The translations under genes and the position numbers were made by a program. The notes below the pieces were generated by a model. It was given only the letters and a program-made list of their open reading frames with translations. It was not told where the DNA came from and searched no databases. Below are positions 29,605-39,000 of a DNA stretch of 64,000 nucleotides, in pieces (the first letter of the stretch is position 1; every line of letters begins with the position of its first letter). Origin of the DNA: Porphyrobacter sp. (lineage in GTDB: Bacteria > Pseudomonadota > Alphaproteobacteria > Sphingomonadales > Sphingomonadaceae); the NCBI GenBank assembly GCA_027531395.1, contig JAPZRO010000006.1, positions 248,001 to 312,000 of the forward strand. Direction: 5' to 3'.

Positions 29605-30792
29605 CTAAATCTGCGTCAGCGCTTGCCCCAAGTCCGCGATCAGGTCCTCGGTATCCTCCAGCCCGATCGACAGGCGGATCGCGGGCGCGCCGCCGGTGCC
29701 GGTCATGCAGCTGCGGTAATCCTCGGGCGTGATGGCGAGGGCGAGGCTTTCGTACCCGCCCCACGAATAGCCGATCCCGAACAGCTCCAGCGCATCGACC
29801 ACCCGCGCCGAGGCCGCCGGATCATCGCTCGCCAGCACGAAGCTGAACAGCCCGCAGCCGCCGGTGAAATCGCGCTTCCACAGCGCATGGCCCGGGTCGG
29901 AGGGGAGCAGCGGGCAGAGCACGCGCGCGACCTGCGGCTGGGCTTCGAGCCACTGCGCAATCGCCAGCGCGCTCCTAGTCTGCGCTTCCAGCCGCACCGC
30001 CATCGTGCGCAATCCGCGCGCGGCCAATGCGGCATCATCGGGCGAGACCACCTGCCCCAGCTCCTGCGCGGTGCGGCGCAGGGCGGTGTACCAGCGCTTG
30101 CCTGCGCTGGCGCTGCCCATCATCAGATCGGAATGGCCGCCGACGTGCTTGGACAGGCTCATCATCACGATGTCGCAGCCGTGTTCGAGCGCGGCAAAGC
30201 CCAAGGGGCTCGCCCAGGTATTGTCGATCAGGCTCACCGCGCCATGCTCGCGGGCGATGGCGGCCAGCGCCGGGACGTCGCAGACTTCGAAGGTCAGGCT
30301 GCCCGGGGCCTCCAGCCACACTGCCTTGACCGGCGCGGCGAACAGCGCGCGGAAGGCGTCGATATCGCGCGGATCGAAGAACGCTGTCTCCACCCCCATC
30401 CGCGCCAGAAGGCCGGTCGCCATGGAGCGCGAGGGATCATAGGCATTGTCGGTCATCAGCAACCGGTCGCCGGGCTTCAGAACGCTGAGCAGGCACCCCG
30501 CAATCGCCGCCACGCCGCTGGGATAGAGCACCGTGCCGTAAGCGCCCGGCTCGATCGCGGTCAGCGCCTCGGCCAGTGCCCATTGGGTCGGCGCGCCGCG
30601 GCGGCCATAGAAGAACTGGCCGTCGTTGTTGTGCTTGCCCGCCTCGCGCCGTTCGGCATCGCTGGCGTAGAGGTGGGTCGAGGCGCGCCACACCGGCGGG
30701 TTGACCACCGGGCCGGTCCACTCGGGCCGCCGGCCGCCGCGCACGAGCCGGGTGGCGGGCTTGCGGGCGCTGTCGTCGCCGCCGCCACTCAT
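29605..30792 (-). CDS. metC: Cystathionine beta-lyase-type PLP enzyme
   Basis: Cys/Met metabolism PLP-dependent enzyme, 395 aa. The PLP lysine lies in MMSLSKHVGGHSDLMMG, and cofactor contacts are seen in YPSGVAAIAGCLL, EAPGSLTFEVCDV and DNTWASPLG. The SWGGYESL and IRLSIGLEDTEDLIADL motifs near the C-terminus favour cystathionine beta-lyase over gamma-synthase. The start 30792 overlaps the stop of the sulfurtransferase gene by four bases; the upstream open frame lies inside that gene. Context with sulfur genes fits methionine or cysteine turnover. Confidence 0.87.
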   Translation of the reverse strand: MSGGGDDSARKPATRLVRGGRRPEWTGPVVNPPVWRASTHLYASDAERREAGKHNNDGQFFYGRRGAPTQWALAEALTAIEPGAYGTVLYPSGVAAIAGCLLSVLKPGDRLLMTDNAYDPSRSMATGLLARMGVETAFFDPRDIDAFRALFAAPVKAVWLEAPGSLTFEVCDVPALAAIAREHGAVSLIDNTWASPLGFAALEHGCDIVMMSLSKHVGGHSDLMMGSASAGKRWYTALRRTAQELGQVVSPDDAALAARGLRTMAVRLEAQTRSALAIAQWLEAQPQVARVLCPLLPSDPGHALWKRDFTGGCGLFSFVLASDDPAASARVVDALELFGIGYSWGGYESLALAITPEDYRSCMTGTGGAPAIRLSIGLEDTEDLIADLGQALTQI

Positions 30793-31646
30793 GCGTCTGC
30801 CCCTTGCGCCTTGGGGGTGGCCGGGTCCGCGCCCCATTCGCTCCAGCTGCCGTCATAGAGCGCCGTATCCTGCTTGCCGATCAGATGCGCGGCGAACAGC
30901 ACGACGCTTGCGGTCACTCCGCTGCCGCAGGTGGTGACCAGCGGACGGGCGAGATCGACGCCTGCCGCCGCAAATGCCGCTCGTAGCGCATCGGGCGATT
31001 TGTAGGTGCCGTCGGGGTTGAACAGCTCGGTGTAGGGCAGGTTGCCGCTCCCCGGAATCCGGCCCATCGGCAGGCCGTTGACCGGATCGGTGCCGGTGCC
31101 GAACACCCGCTCGGCCGCGCGCGCGTCGATCACCTGTTCGGCCTGGCTTTCGAGATTGGCGAGCATGTCGGCCTTGCTGCGCACCCGGACCGGCGCTGAG
31201 AAGGTCGCAGGGGCGGCGGGCGCGATATCGGGCTCGCCGCTTTCGAGCGGGCGGCCCTCGGTGCGCCACTTGGCCAGCCCGCCGTCGAGGATCGCGACAT
31301 TCGAGCGCCCGCTGGCAGTCAGCACGAACCATGCCCGCGCGGCGGTGCGGATCGCGCTGTCATCATAGATCACGATTGCCGCGTCCGGCCCGACGCCAAG
31401 CCCTGCGAGGCGTTCGGCGATCTGATCGGGCGTGGGGAAGGCGTAGGGCACGCGCGATCCGGCGTCGAACAGGCTGGCAAGCCCGAGGAAGCGCGCTCCC
31501 GGAATGTGGCCGGCGGCAAATTCTCCGGCCGCATCGCGCTTGGCGGCGGGCAGGTGGTAGGAGGCATCGAGCACCATGAGGCCCGGCTCGCCCAGACGGG
31601 CAGCCAGCCACTCGGTCGATACGAGGCTCGGGAAGGTGTCGCTCAT
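30789..31646 (-). CDS. sseA: 3-mercaptopyruvate/thiosulfate sulfurtransferase (tandem rhodanese)
   Basis: 285 aa enzyme with two rhodanese domains. The inactive N-terminal one contains LDASYHLP and AAGHIPGARFL. The catalytic one contains VIDARAAERVFG and the loop TTCGSGVTASV, whose CGSGVTA sequence is the type associated with 3-mercaptopyruvate rather than thiosulfate. The start at 31646 (MSDTFPSLV) is chosen because the upstream 12 residues are Arg/Ala-rich and lack family resemblance. It is translationally coupled to the PLP lyase gene. Confidence 0.9.
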   Translation of the reverse strand: MSDTFPSLVSTEWLAARLGEPGLMVLDASYHLPAAKRDAAGEFAAGHIPGARFLGLASLFDAGSRVPYAFPTPDQIAERLAGLGVGPDAAIVIYDDSAIRTAARAWFVLTASGRSNVAILDGGLAKWRTEGRPLESGEPDIAPAAPATFSAPVRVRSKADMLANLESQAEQVIDARAAERVFGTGTDPVNGLPMGRIPGSGNLPYTELFNPDGTYKSPDALRAAFAAAGVDLARPLVTTCGSGVTASVVLFAAHLIGKQDTALYDGSWSEWGADPATPKAQGADA

Positions 31647-31695
31647 GCCCCAAGGCCTAGCGCGCCTGCGCCGCGCCGCCAAGGGGAGCGGGCCA

Positions 31696-32808
31696 TCACG
31701 CCGATGGCGGTGGCGCTTCGATGGCCCGCGCGCGCAGATCGGGGGCGGAGCCCGGCAGCATATCCATGCGCAGCGGCTGGACCCGGCCTTCGGTCGCGCC
31801 CGGCGTTCCGATCACGAAGCTGCGGGCAAGCGCCTGTTGGCCTTCGCCTTCGAGCGTGACGTGGAGCAGCGGGATGAACAGCATCGTGCGGCCCTGCATC
31901 ACCGGAGCGATCCCGGCGAAGGGCAGCTGCACCTCGCCCGTCACGCTGCGGCTCTGGTGTGGGCCGATCCGCTCGACCCGCGTCACGTTCTGCGCGGCGG
32001 CGAGCGGGGCGGCGTTGCTCTGCCCCTGCCGCGCGGTGGTGACCTGCACGGCGACGGCAAGATCGTTGACGGCGCGGTCGGTGCGGTTGGCGAGGTTGAT
32101 GCGGTAGCGCAAAGTGAAGGTCATCACGCTGCGGCTCGCGCCTGGGATCTCGACCGAAATGTCGATGCGCGGCAGGACGGGTTCGGCGTCCTCCTCGTCC
32201 TTTGCCACAACCGGCGCGGCAAGGCGCAGCACCTTGGGCTTGCGCCGCCGCCAGAGCAGCCAGCCGCCAAGCAGGGTCGCGAGCAGCAGCGCCCCGGCCG
32301 CGAGCCAGCGCCAGTCGAGCACAGCATTGCCGAGCGCCTCGGAGGGCGGCGCGCCTGGCGCGGGTTCGGCGGACGGAGTGAAGGCCTCGAACCCGGGGGT
32401 GGCACCGGGCAGCGGGGTGGCTTCGGGTGCCGGCAGCGGCACTGGCACCGGCACCTGCGTGTTTGCAGGTGCGGGTGCGGAGCTGGTGGCCGTCGGCGCG
32501 GGGGTCGCAGCAGGACTTGCGGCGGGACGCGCAGGAGCCGGACGAAGCGGGGTGGGGCGCGGGGAGGGCGATGCTTCGGGCTCCAGCACCGGCGCGGGCG
32601 CGATCCGGGGCTGTTCGACACTGCGCGGCGGGATCGCCACGCCTGCCACCTCGTCAGCCGGTCCGGCAGGCGCGGGGGTGGGCGTAGGTGTCGGCTGGGG
32701 CAGCGAGAAGCTGCCGCCCGGGGTCGCCTGCGCCGCCAGCGGCACGGCAGCAGCGAGCGCGATCAGCGCAGCGGAATGTCGGATCAGGGGCAAAGTCGCG
32801 CGGTTCAT
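31696..32808 (-). CDS. Unknown secreted, membrane-anchored protein with Pro-rich stalk
   Basis: 370 aa. The order is signal peptide (to about residue 27, ending VPLAAQ), a long Pro/Ala/Thr-rich low-complexity region to about residue 160, one transmembrane helix (WLAAGALLLATLLGGWLLW) followed by RRRKPK, and a C-terminal region of about 180 residues that looks like a beta-rich domain (SVMTFTLRYRINLANRTDRAVN, then VTGEVQLPF). The positive charges after the helix suggest the C-terminal domain is cytoplasmic and the stalk periplasmic. I do not recognise the family. Confidence 0.75.
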   Translation of the reverse strand: MNRATLPLIRHSAALIALAAAVPLAAQATPGGSFSLPQPTPTPTPAPAGPADEVAGVAIPPRSVEQPRIAPAPVLEPEASPSPRPTPLRPAPARPAASPAATPAPTATSSAPAPANTQVPVPVPLPAPEATPLPGATPGFEAFTPSAEPAPGAPPSEALGNAVLDWRWLAAGALLLATLLGGWLLWRRRKPKVLRLAAPVVAKDEEDAEPVLPRIDISVEIPGASRSVMTFTLRYRINLANRTDRAVNDLAVAVQVTTARQGQSNAAPLAAAQNVTRVERIGPHQSRSVTGEVQLPFAGIAPVMQGRTMLFIPLLHVTLEGEGQQALARSFVIGTPGATEGRVQPLRMDMLPGSAPDLRARAIEAPPPSA

Positions 32809-32944
32809 GGTGTCGGGATCGGGAAAACTGGCACTGTGCTGGCGATCGCCAGCTGAACATTTGCTGGCCCCATAGGGAACCTAGGCCCGTTCCGTCCAGT
32901 TGCCCGCTTGCGCCCATCCCCCATTCAAGGCAACAGCCCGTCCC

Positions 32945-33418
32945 ATGACGACCACACCTGAGCCCCCCAAGCCCGCCCCGCAGTTCCTCGGCAAGGAGAC
33001 GCCGCTGCCGTCCTCGCCAGAGGAAGCGGTGCTCGACTACGTCCCCAATCCGCGCCCCGGCCTGACCTATCTGGTGCGCTTTGTCTCGCCCGAATTCACC
33101 TCGCTGTGTCCGGTGACGAACCAGCCCGATTTCGCGCATCTGGTGATCGACTATGTGCCGGGCGAGACGATCGTGGAGAGCAAGAGCCTCAAGCTGTTTC
33201 TCGGGAGCTTCCGCAACCACAACGGCTTTCACGAGGATGTGACCGTCGGCATCGGGGTGCGCCTGTTCGAGGAAATGCGCCCGCAATGGCTGCGCATCGG
33301 CGGCTACTGGTATCCGCGCGGGGGGATTCCGATCGACGTGTTCTGGCAGTCGGGCCAGCCTCCGCAAGGCCTGTGGCTGCCCGATCAGGGCGTGCCGTCC
33401 TATCGCGGGCGCGGCTGA
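32945..33418 (+). CDS. queF: NADPH-dependent 7-cyano-7-deazaguanine (preQ0) reductase QueF
   Basis: Reduces the nitrile of preQ0 to preQ1 in queuosine synthesis. The 157 aa length is that of the short, unimodular QueF. The catalytic region is [20 protein letters not shown], with Cys forming the thioimide and Asp as acid, and the NADPH motif is [23 protein letters not shown] follows. Start 32945 is the first ATG consistent with the family; an open frame extends 45 bases upstream without family sequence. Confidence 0.94.
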   Translation: MTTTPEPPKPAPQFLGKETPLPSSPEEAVLDYVPNPRPGLTYLVRFVSPEFTSLCPVTNQPDFAHLVIDYVPGETIVESKSLKLFLGSFRNHNGFHEDVTVGIGVRLFEEMRPQWLRIGGYWYPRGGIPIDVFWQSGQPPQGLWLPDQGVPSYRGRG

Positions 33419-33440
33419 GGGCCGCCCCTGCGCGTTGACG

Positions 33441-33473
33441 GGTCATTGCCGGGTCATTGACCGGTCATTGCAC
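33441..33473 (+). repeat. Three 11-bp tandem repeats next to the parS-like site
   Basis: The octamer GGTCATTG occurs at 33441, 33452 and 33463, so the unit is exactly 11 bases, close to one DNA helical turn. A degenerate fourth unit (7 of 11 matches) may precede it at 33430. The third unit ends six bases before the 24-bp palindrome. The phasing places the repeats on one face of the helix, as with protein-bound iterons. Confidence 0.6.
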
Positions 33474-33479
33474 GTCTGC

Positions 33480-33503
33480 GCGATGTTCCACGTGGAACAT
33501 CGC
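33480..33503. promoter_or_regulatory. Candidate parS centromere site (ParB-binding palindrome)
   Basis: A perfect 24-bp palindrome whose 16-base core TGTTCCACGTGGAACA (33484-33499) equals the parS sequence described for pseudomonads and is close to the general bacterial consensus TGTTTCACGTGAAACA. It lies in the gap between convergent queF and the GGDEF/EAL gene, so it is not part of a coding sequence or promoter. No parA or parB gene lies in this window. Confidence 0.75.
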
Positions 33504-33514
33504 CGCCCGCCCGA

Positions 33515-35737
33515 TCAGTGGTTCGGCACGCTCAGTTCGAGCTGCACGAACTTCGGGGAGCTCTTGTTCGCCTCGCGCCACTTGGCGAGCGGGAAGGCCC
33601 CCGCGCCCAGCGCCGCCAGCGGAATGCCCGCCTCGGCCAGCGAATAGGGCGAGATACGGTGACGGGTCATGAACCCGCCGCTGCCGTCGCTGATCAGCGG
33701 GGTCTCGAACTTGAGACCCTGGCTGTTCTCCGAGGCATTGACCACCTTGCTCACCACCAGCTGCCCGTGGCCCAGATCGAGCACCACGTCAGTGCCGACC
33801 GGCACCCCGGCCAGCCCGTTGATCCGCGCGCCCGTCTTGGACAGATTGCGCAGGATCACGTCATAATAGTGATCCTCGTGGATCAGGCCGACCTTGCGGA
33901 AGATCGAGATGCGCTCGGCCCGGTGGCGGGGCGGGCCGCTCGGGGTGACTTTCATCCGGCCTTCGGCAAGCGCACCCTGCACCTGTTCCTGCGAGATCGC
34001 GGGTGAATAGACATAGCCCTGCACCAGATCGGCACCGCGATCGCGCACCAGTTCCAGCTCGTCCATCGCCTCGACGCCTTCGGCCACGGTCTCCATCCCG
34101 AGCGCCTTGGCCAGCGCGACGATCGCGGTGATGATCGCCGGGTTGATATCGCCGTTCTCGGTGCAGCCACGCACGAAGCTCTGGTCGATCTTGATCTTGT
34201 CGAAATGGCCGTTCTTCAGATAGGCGAGCGAGGAATAGCCGGTGCCGAAATCGTCGAGCGCAAGGCGCACACCGAGCTTCTTGAGATCGCGGAACACCAG
34301 ATCGACCGTTTCGAGGTCGCCCACGAACACGCTTTCGGTGATCTCCAGCTCGAGCCGCTGCGGGGGCAGGCCCGAGACTTCCAGCGCGGTCGCCACGGTC
34401 TTGCGGAAGCCGGGGCGCACGAACTGCTTGGCCGAGACATTGACCGCCACGTGGATCGTCTCGGGCCATTGCATCGCGTCGGAGCAAGCCTGGCGCAGCG
34501 CCATTTCGCCGATGCGCAGGATCAGATCGTCGTTTTCGGCCACCGGGATGAAATCGGCGGGCGAGATCGCGCCTTCCTCGCCGTCATGCCAGCGCAGCAG
34601 GGCTTCGAAGCAGCGCACCTCGTTGTTCGACGGGTCGACCAGCGGCTGGTAGGCGAGACTCAGTTCTCCGCGGTCAACCGCATCGCGCAGCCGTTCGCCC
34701 AGCTGGGCGCTCTTGGATGCGGCATCGCGCAGCTCGGTGGTGAAGAAGCAGAAGGTCCCGCCGCGCGAATCCTTGGCGGCATAGAGCGCCATATCCGCCG
34801 CGCGGGTCAGCTCGTCGGCGGTCACCCCGTCATAGGGCGCGATCGCGATCCCGACCGAGGTGCCGATGATCGCTCGCCGTCCGTTGATCTGGTAGGGCTG
34901 CGAAAGCGACTGGACGATGCGGTTGGCCAGTTCGCCAAGCGTGCCGCGATCATCCATGTCGGGCAGCAGCACCTGGAATTCGTCGCCGCCCAGCCGGCCG
35001 ACCTCGCCTGCGTCCTTGACGATGCTCTTGAGCCGCTCGGCAACCTGCTTGAGCAGCTCGTCGCCGGCGGGGTGGCCCATGGTGTCGTTGACGTGCTTGA
35101 AGCGGTCGAGATCGAGCATCATCAGCGCGCAGCTGCGCTGGCTGGCGCGGAAGGCGGCAAGGGTCGCCGTCAGCCGCTCGCCGAGCTTGCGGCGGTTGGC
35201 GAGGCCGGTGAGCTCGTCGACCTGCGACTGGCGGGCGACCTGCATTTCGTGGGCATACTGGCTGGTGATGTCGACGGCGCTGCCGCGATAGCCGAGGAAA
35301 TTGCCGGCCGCATCGGTCATCGGCCGTCCGTTGAGCCGCCACCAACGGGTGGCGCATTCGGCGCTGCGGGCCTTGGCCGCAGTCACCGCGATGACATGCT
35401 CCTCGATCCGCGAATGGGCCTTGATCTTAAAGCCGATGGCGCGCTGCTGCGGTGCGCCGGGTTCCGGGTCGATGTCGGTGAACACCTGCGAAACCGGCTT
35501 GCCGAACAGTTCCTCGGCCGTAAATCCGAGATCGTCGAGCGCACGCTGCGACAGGAACGAGAGCCGTCCTTGCGCGTCGGTCGCCCAAAACATGCCGATG
35601 CCGAGCGTCTCGACATCGCTGAGCACGGTTGCGCGTTCGGGCAATGCCTGCCCGCCGCCGCTGCCCGCAGCGGGTTTGCCGGCGTTAGCCGAGCGTGACG
35701 CCTGATCTCTGACCGACTTGAGAAACCCCAATGGCAT
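33515..35737 (-). CDS. PAS-GGDEF-EAL-PilZ cyclic-di-GMP protein
   Basis: 740 aa soluble regulator of the second messenger c-di-GMP. A PAS domain (about 40-150) reads GMFWATDAQGRLSFLS. The GGDEF cyclase domain contains DELTGLANRR and an intact active site GRLGGDEFQVL (250-254). The EAL phosphodiesterase has EALLRWH (378), NVSAKQF, ELEITESVF, LDDFGTGYSSLAYLK and AEGVE, so both activities look competent. The C-terminal 110 residues form a PilZ-like c-di-GMP binding domain (RAERISIFRKVG, NLSKTGARI). Start 35737 follows GAGG by seven bases; upstream in-frame ATGs exist. Confidence 0.9.
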   Translation of the reverse strand: MPLGFLKSVRDQASRSANAGKPAAGSGGGQALPERATVLSDVETLGIGMFWATDAQGRLSFLSQRALDDLGFTAEELFGKPVSQVFTDIDPEPGAPQQRAIGFKIKAHSRIEEHVIAVTAAKARSAECATRWWRLNGRPMTDAAGNFLGYRGSAVDITSQYAHEMQVARQSQVDELTGLANRRKLGERLTATLAAFRASQRSCALMMLDLDRFKHVNDTMGHPAGDELLKQVAERLKSIVKDAGEVGRLGGDEFQVLLPDMDDRGTLGELANRIVQSLSQPYQINGRRAIIGTSVGIAIAPYDGVTADELTRAADMALYAAKDSRGGTFCFFTTELRDAASKSAQLGERLRDAVDRGELSLAYQPLVDPSNNEVRCFEALLRWHDGEEGAISPADFIPVAENDDLILRIGEMALRQACSDAMQWPETIHVAVNVSAKQFVRPGFRKTVATALEVSGLPPQRLELEITESVFVGDLETVDLVFRDLKKLGVRLALDDFGTGYSSLAYLKNGHFDKIKIDQSFVRGCTENGDINPAIITAIVALAKALGMETVAEGVEAMDELELVRDRGADLVQGYVYSPAISQEQVQGALAEGRMKVTPSGPPRHRAERISIFRKVGLIHEDHYYDVILRNLSKTGARINGLAGVPVGTDVVLDLGHGQLVVSKVVNASENSQGLKFETPLISDGSGGFMTRHRISPYSLAEAGIPLAALGAGAFPLAKWREANKSSPKFVQLELSVPNH

Positions 35738-35883
35738 AGTCCATCCTCGCGCGAGCATCCGGTTGCGACCCGATGCCTGCCAGGTCGGCCTGCGGCGCAG
35801 GTTCCTCCCCGGTTAACCTTGTGCGGACTAATCCAAGGCAATTGAAAAAACGTTACGCGCCCCGCAGCGGCTGCGCTTTTCCA

Positions 35884-35901
35884 CCTGCGTCCGTACGCAG
35901 G
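35884..35901. promoter_or_regulatory. Inverted repeat in the divergent GGDEF-EAL / pcs control region
   Basis: CCTGCGT and ACGCAGG are perfect 7-base arms with loop CCGT in the 316-base gap between the two divergent genes. It is a possible regulator binding site for either gene. Nothing in the window identifies the regulator. Confidence 0.35.
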
Positions 35902-35959
35902 GCAGGAACATCCCGCGATATTGCGCGTTACGGCACCACAAGGTCTCGGCAGAAGAAAA

Positions 35960-35988
35960 TTGTCCGCAGGCTGTTTGTGACGCAATAT
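35960..35988 (+). promoter_or_regulatory. Possible sigma-70-like promoter of the 3-hydroxypropionate operon
   Basis: TTGTCC (35960-35965) and CAATAT (35983-35988) are 17 bases apart in the most AT-rich part of the gap before pcs. A start site soon after fits translation from the ATG at 36054. The remaining bases of the gap (35738-35959) show only the inverted repeat at 35884. Confidence 0.35.
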
Positions 35989-36053
35989 TTATGCATGTAG
36001 CCCGGCGCGGGGGGATCGGCGGGGGCGGCTTGCTGACATTGGGGGAAGCGAGA

Positions 36054-39000
36054 ATGCCCGAAGCCGGTGCAGGCTCTGCCGGGTCTGAAGCTGTGGTCAA
36101 TCCTGTGCGCACGCGCGCCGACTGGGAGGCCATGCGCGCTGCCGCGCTGGCTGATCCGGGCGCGTTCCACGGTGCGATTGCCGCGCGCAACATGCATTGG
36201 TTCGTCGGTGACGTCGGCCCGCATGGCGCCTGGCTGTCCAAGGGCGAAGATGGCAGCTGGCACGGCTGGGATGCCGCCAGCGCCGCGCCGGTCAGCCCCG
36301 ATCTCGCGGAGGATTTCACCCCGTGGCACACCGGCTTCGACGGTTCGACCCCGCCGCATTGGCGCTGGTTCGTGGGCGGGCGCACCAATGCCGCTTTCTC
36401 GGAGCTCGATCGCCACGTGCTCGCCGGTCATGGCGATGAAGCCGCGCTGATCTTCGAAGGCGACCGCTGGGACATGAGTGCCAACGGCGGCAAGGGCGCA
36501 CCGATCGACTGCTTCTCGGTCAGCCGCAAGCAATTGCTGCTGGAAGTGGCGAAGTGCGCGGTGGCGCTCGAAGCACTGGGCCTGAAACCGGGCGATCGCA
36601 TGGCATTGAACATGCCGAGCATCGTGCCGCAGATCTACTGGACCGAAGCCGCCAAGCGCATGGGCGTGGTCTATACGGCGGTGTTCGGCGGGTTCTCCGA
36701 CAAGACCCTGTCCGACCGCATTGCCGATACCGGCGCGCGGGTGATCGTCACCTCCGACGGCTCCTATCGCAACGCGCAGGTCGCGGCTTTCAAGAACGCC
36801 TACACCGATCCGGCGCTCGACAATTTCGTGCCGGTGACGACCGCGCTCGACATCCTCGGCGGGCTTGATCTGGGACTGCCCGAGGGCGGCCATGAGACGA
36901 TCCTCGATACCGTGCGCGAGGCGCTGGCGGGCGAAATCACGGTCGATCGTTCGGACGTGATGCGCGGCGTGGGCCGGGCGCTGATTAACCTCGGCGCCGA
37001 AGGGCGGATCAGCACCGCCGATGCGGCTCGCGTGCGGATCGCGATTGCCTCCAGCCTTGTCACCCTGCCGCCGCGCGTCGAAGCGGTGATCGTGTGTCGC
37101 CACACCCACCAGCCCGACATGATCTGGCGCGAGGAACGCGACCGCTGGAGCCACGAGCTCACAGATAGCGCGCTCGTCACCGTGCTGGAGAAGGCGCGGG
37201 CTGCGGGCTTTGCCGTTCAGACCGAGGCCGACCTGCTGGCGCTCCCCGATGCCGATTTCGTCCGCGCGATCTGGGCTTCCTCGAAGCCGCTGCCGGTCGA
37301 TGCCGACTATCCGATGTTCTTCATCTACACCTCGGGCAGCACCGGCAAGCCCAAGGGGATCGTCCATTCGCACGGCTATGCCGCAGGCGTCGCCGAGACG
37401 ATGAAGGTGAGCTTCGACGCGCAGCCCGGCGACACCCTGTTCGTGGTCGCCGATCCGGGCTGGATCACCGGCCAGTCCTATCTGATCTGCGCGCCGCTGA
37501 TGACGCGGGTGACCAGCCTCGTGTCCGAAGGCTCGCCGGTGTTCCCCCACGCGGGCCGCTTTGCTTCGATGATCGAGCGGCACAATGTCCGTATCTTCAA
37601 GGCGGGGGTGACCTTCCTCAAGTCGATCATGTCCGATCCGGCAAACCTCGCCGAAGTCGAGCGGTATGACATGAGCGGGCTGCGGGTCGCGACCTTCTGC
37701 GCCGAACCGGTCTCGCCATCCGTTCAGGCCTTCGGGATGGAGCACGTGACCCCGCGCTACATCAATTCCTACTGGGCAACCGAGCACGGCGGGATCGCGT
37801 GGACGCACATGTTCGCCAACGACGATTTCCCGCTGCGCCCCGATGCGCACGCCTATCCGCTGCCGTGGATCGTGGGCGACGTGTGGGTCGAGGACGAGGC
37901 GGGCGCGCCTGCCGATGTGCCTTTTGCCCGCAGCGATGGCGGCGGCGTGCCGTGGCGGCGGGCCGAGACAGGCGAGAAGGGCGAGATCGTGATCGCCGCG
38001 CCCTATCCCTATCTCGCGCGCACCATTTGGGGTGACATTGCGGGCTTCAAGGTCGCAGATGGCCGCGTCGATCCCGCATGGCGCGGCGATGCGGCGCGCT
38101 GGGAGGACGGCTACTGGAAGCGCTGGAAGGGCGCATGGGCCTATACCCAGGGCGATTTCGCGATTGCCCACGCGGATGGCTCGTTCTCGCTGCACGGGCG
38201 CTCGGACGACGTGATCAACGTCTCGGGCCACCGCATGGGGACCGAGGAAATCGAGGGCGCGGTGCTGCGCGACAAGGCGCTGGCGCCGGATTCGCCGGTC
38301 GGCAACGTGCTGGTGGTCGGCGCGCCGCACCGCGAGAAGGGGCTGACCCCGCTCGCCTTCGTGGTCCCGGTCGCGGGGCGGAAGCTGACGCATGAGGACA
38401 AGCGCCGGTTGTTCGATCTGGTGCGGACAGAGAAGGGCGCGGTCGCGGTGCCGGCGGACTTCATCGAGGTCTCGCAATTCCCCGAAACCCGCTCGGGCAA
38501 GTACATGCGCCGCATGGTGCGCGCGCTGGTGGTTGGCGAGGACGTCGGCGACGTCACCACGCTCCGGAACCCCGAGGCGCTGGACGAGCTGCGCACGGTC
38601 ATCAGCGACTGGCAGCGCAAGCAGCGGATGAGCGACGAGCAGGCGCTTTTTGATCGCCACCGCTATTTCCTCGTCCAGTACAACACGGTCGCACCCGGCA
38701 AGCAGGTGGCGACCGTCACGGTCACCAATCCGCCGGTCAATGCGCTCAACGAACGCGCGATCGACGAACTGGTGCTCGTCACCTCGACCCTCGCGCGCGA
38801 CGACAATGTGGTCGCGGTGGTGTTCACCGGCGAGGGCACCTCGTCCTTCGTCGCCGGGGCCGACATCCGCCAGATGCTCGAGGAGATCCACACGGTCGAC
38901 GAGGCCATGGTGCTCCCCAACAACGCGCACCTCGCCTTCCGTACCATCGAGAGCATGGGCAAGCCCTGCGTCGCGGCGGTGCAGGGCGTGGCGCTTGGCG

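Noticed and set aside
33435..33672. Short + strand open frames over the parS-like palindrome and the 3' end of the GGDEF-EAL gene
   Set aside because: They overlap a confident gene on the other strand, have no ribosome site, and encode low-complexity sequence.
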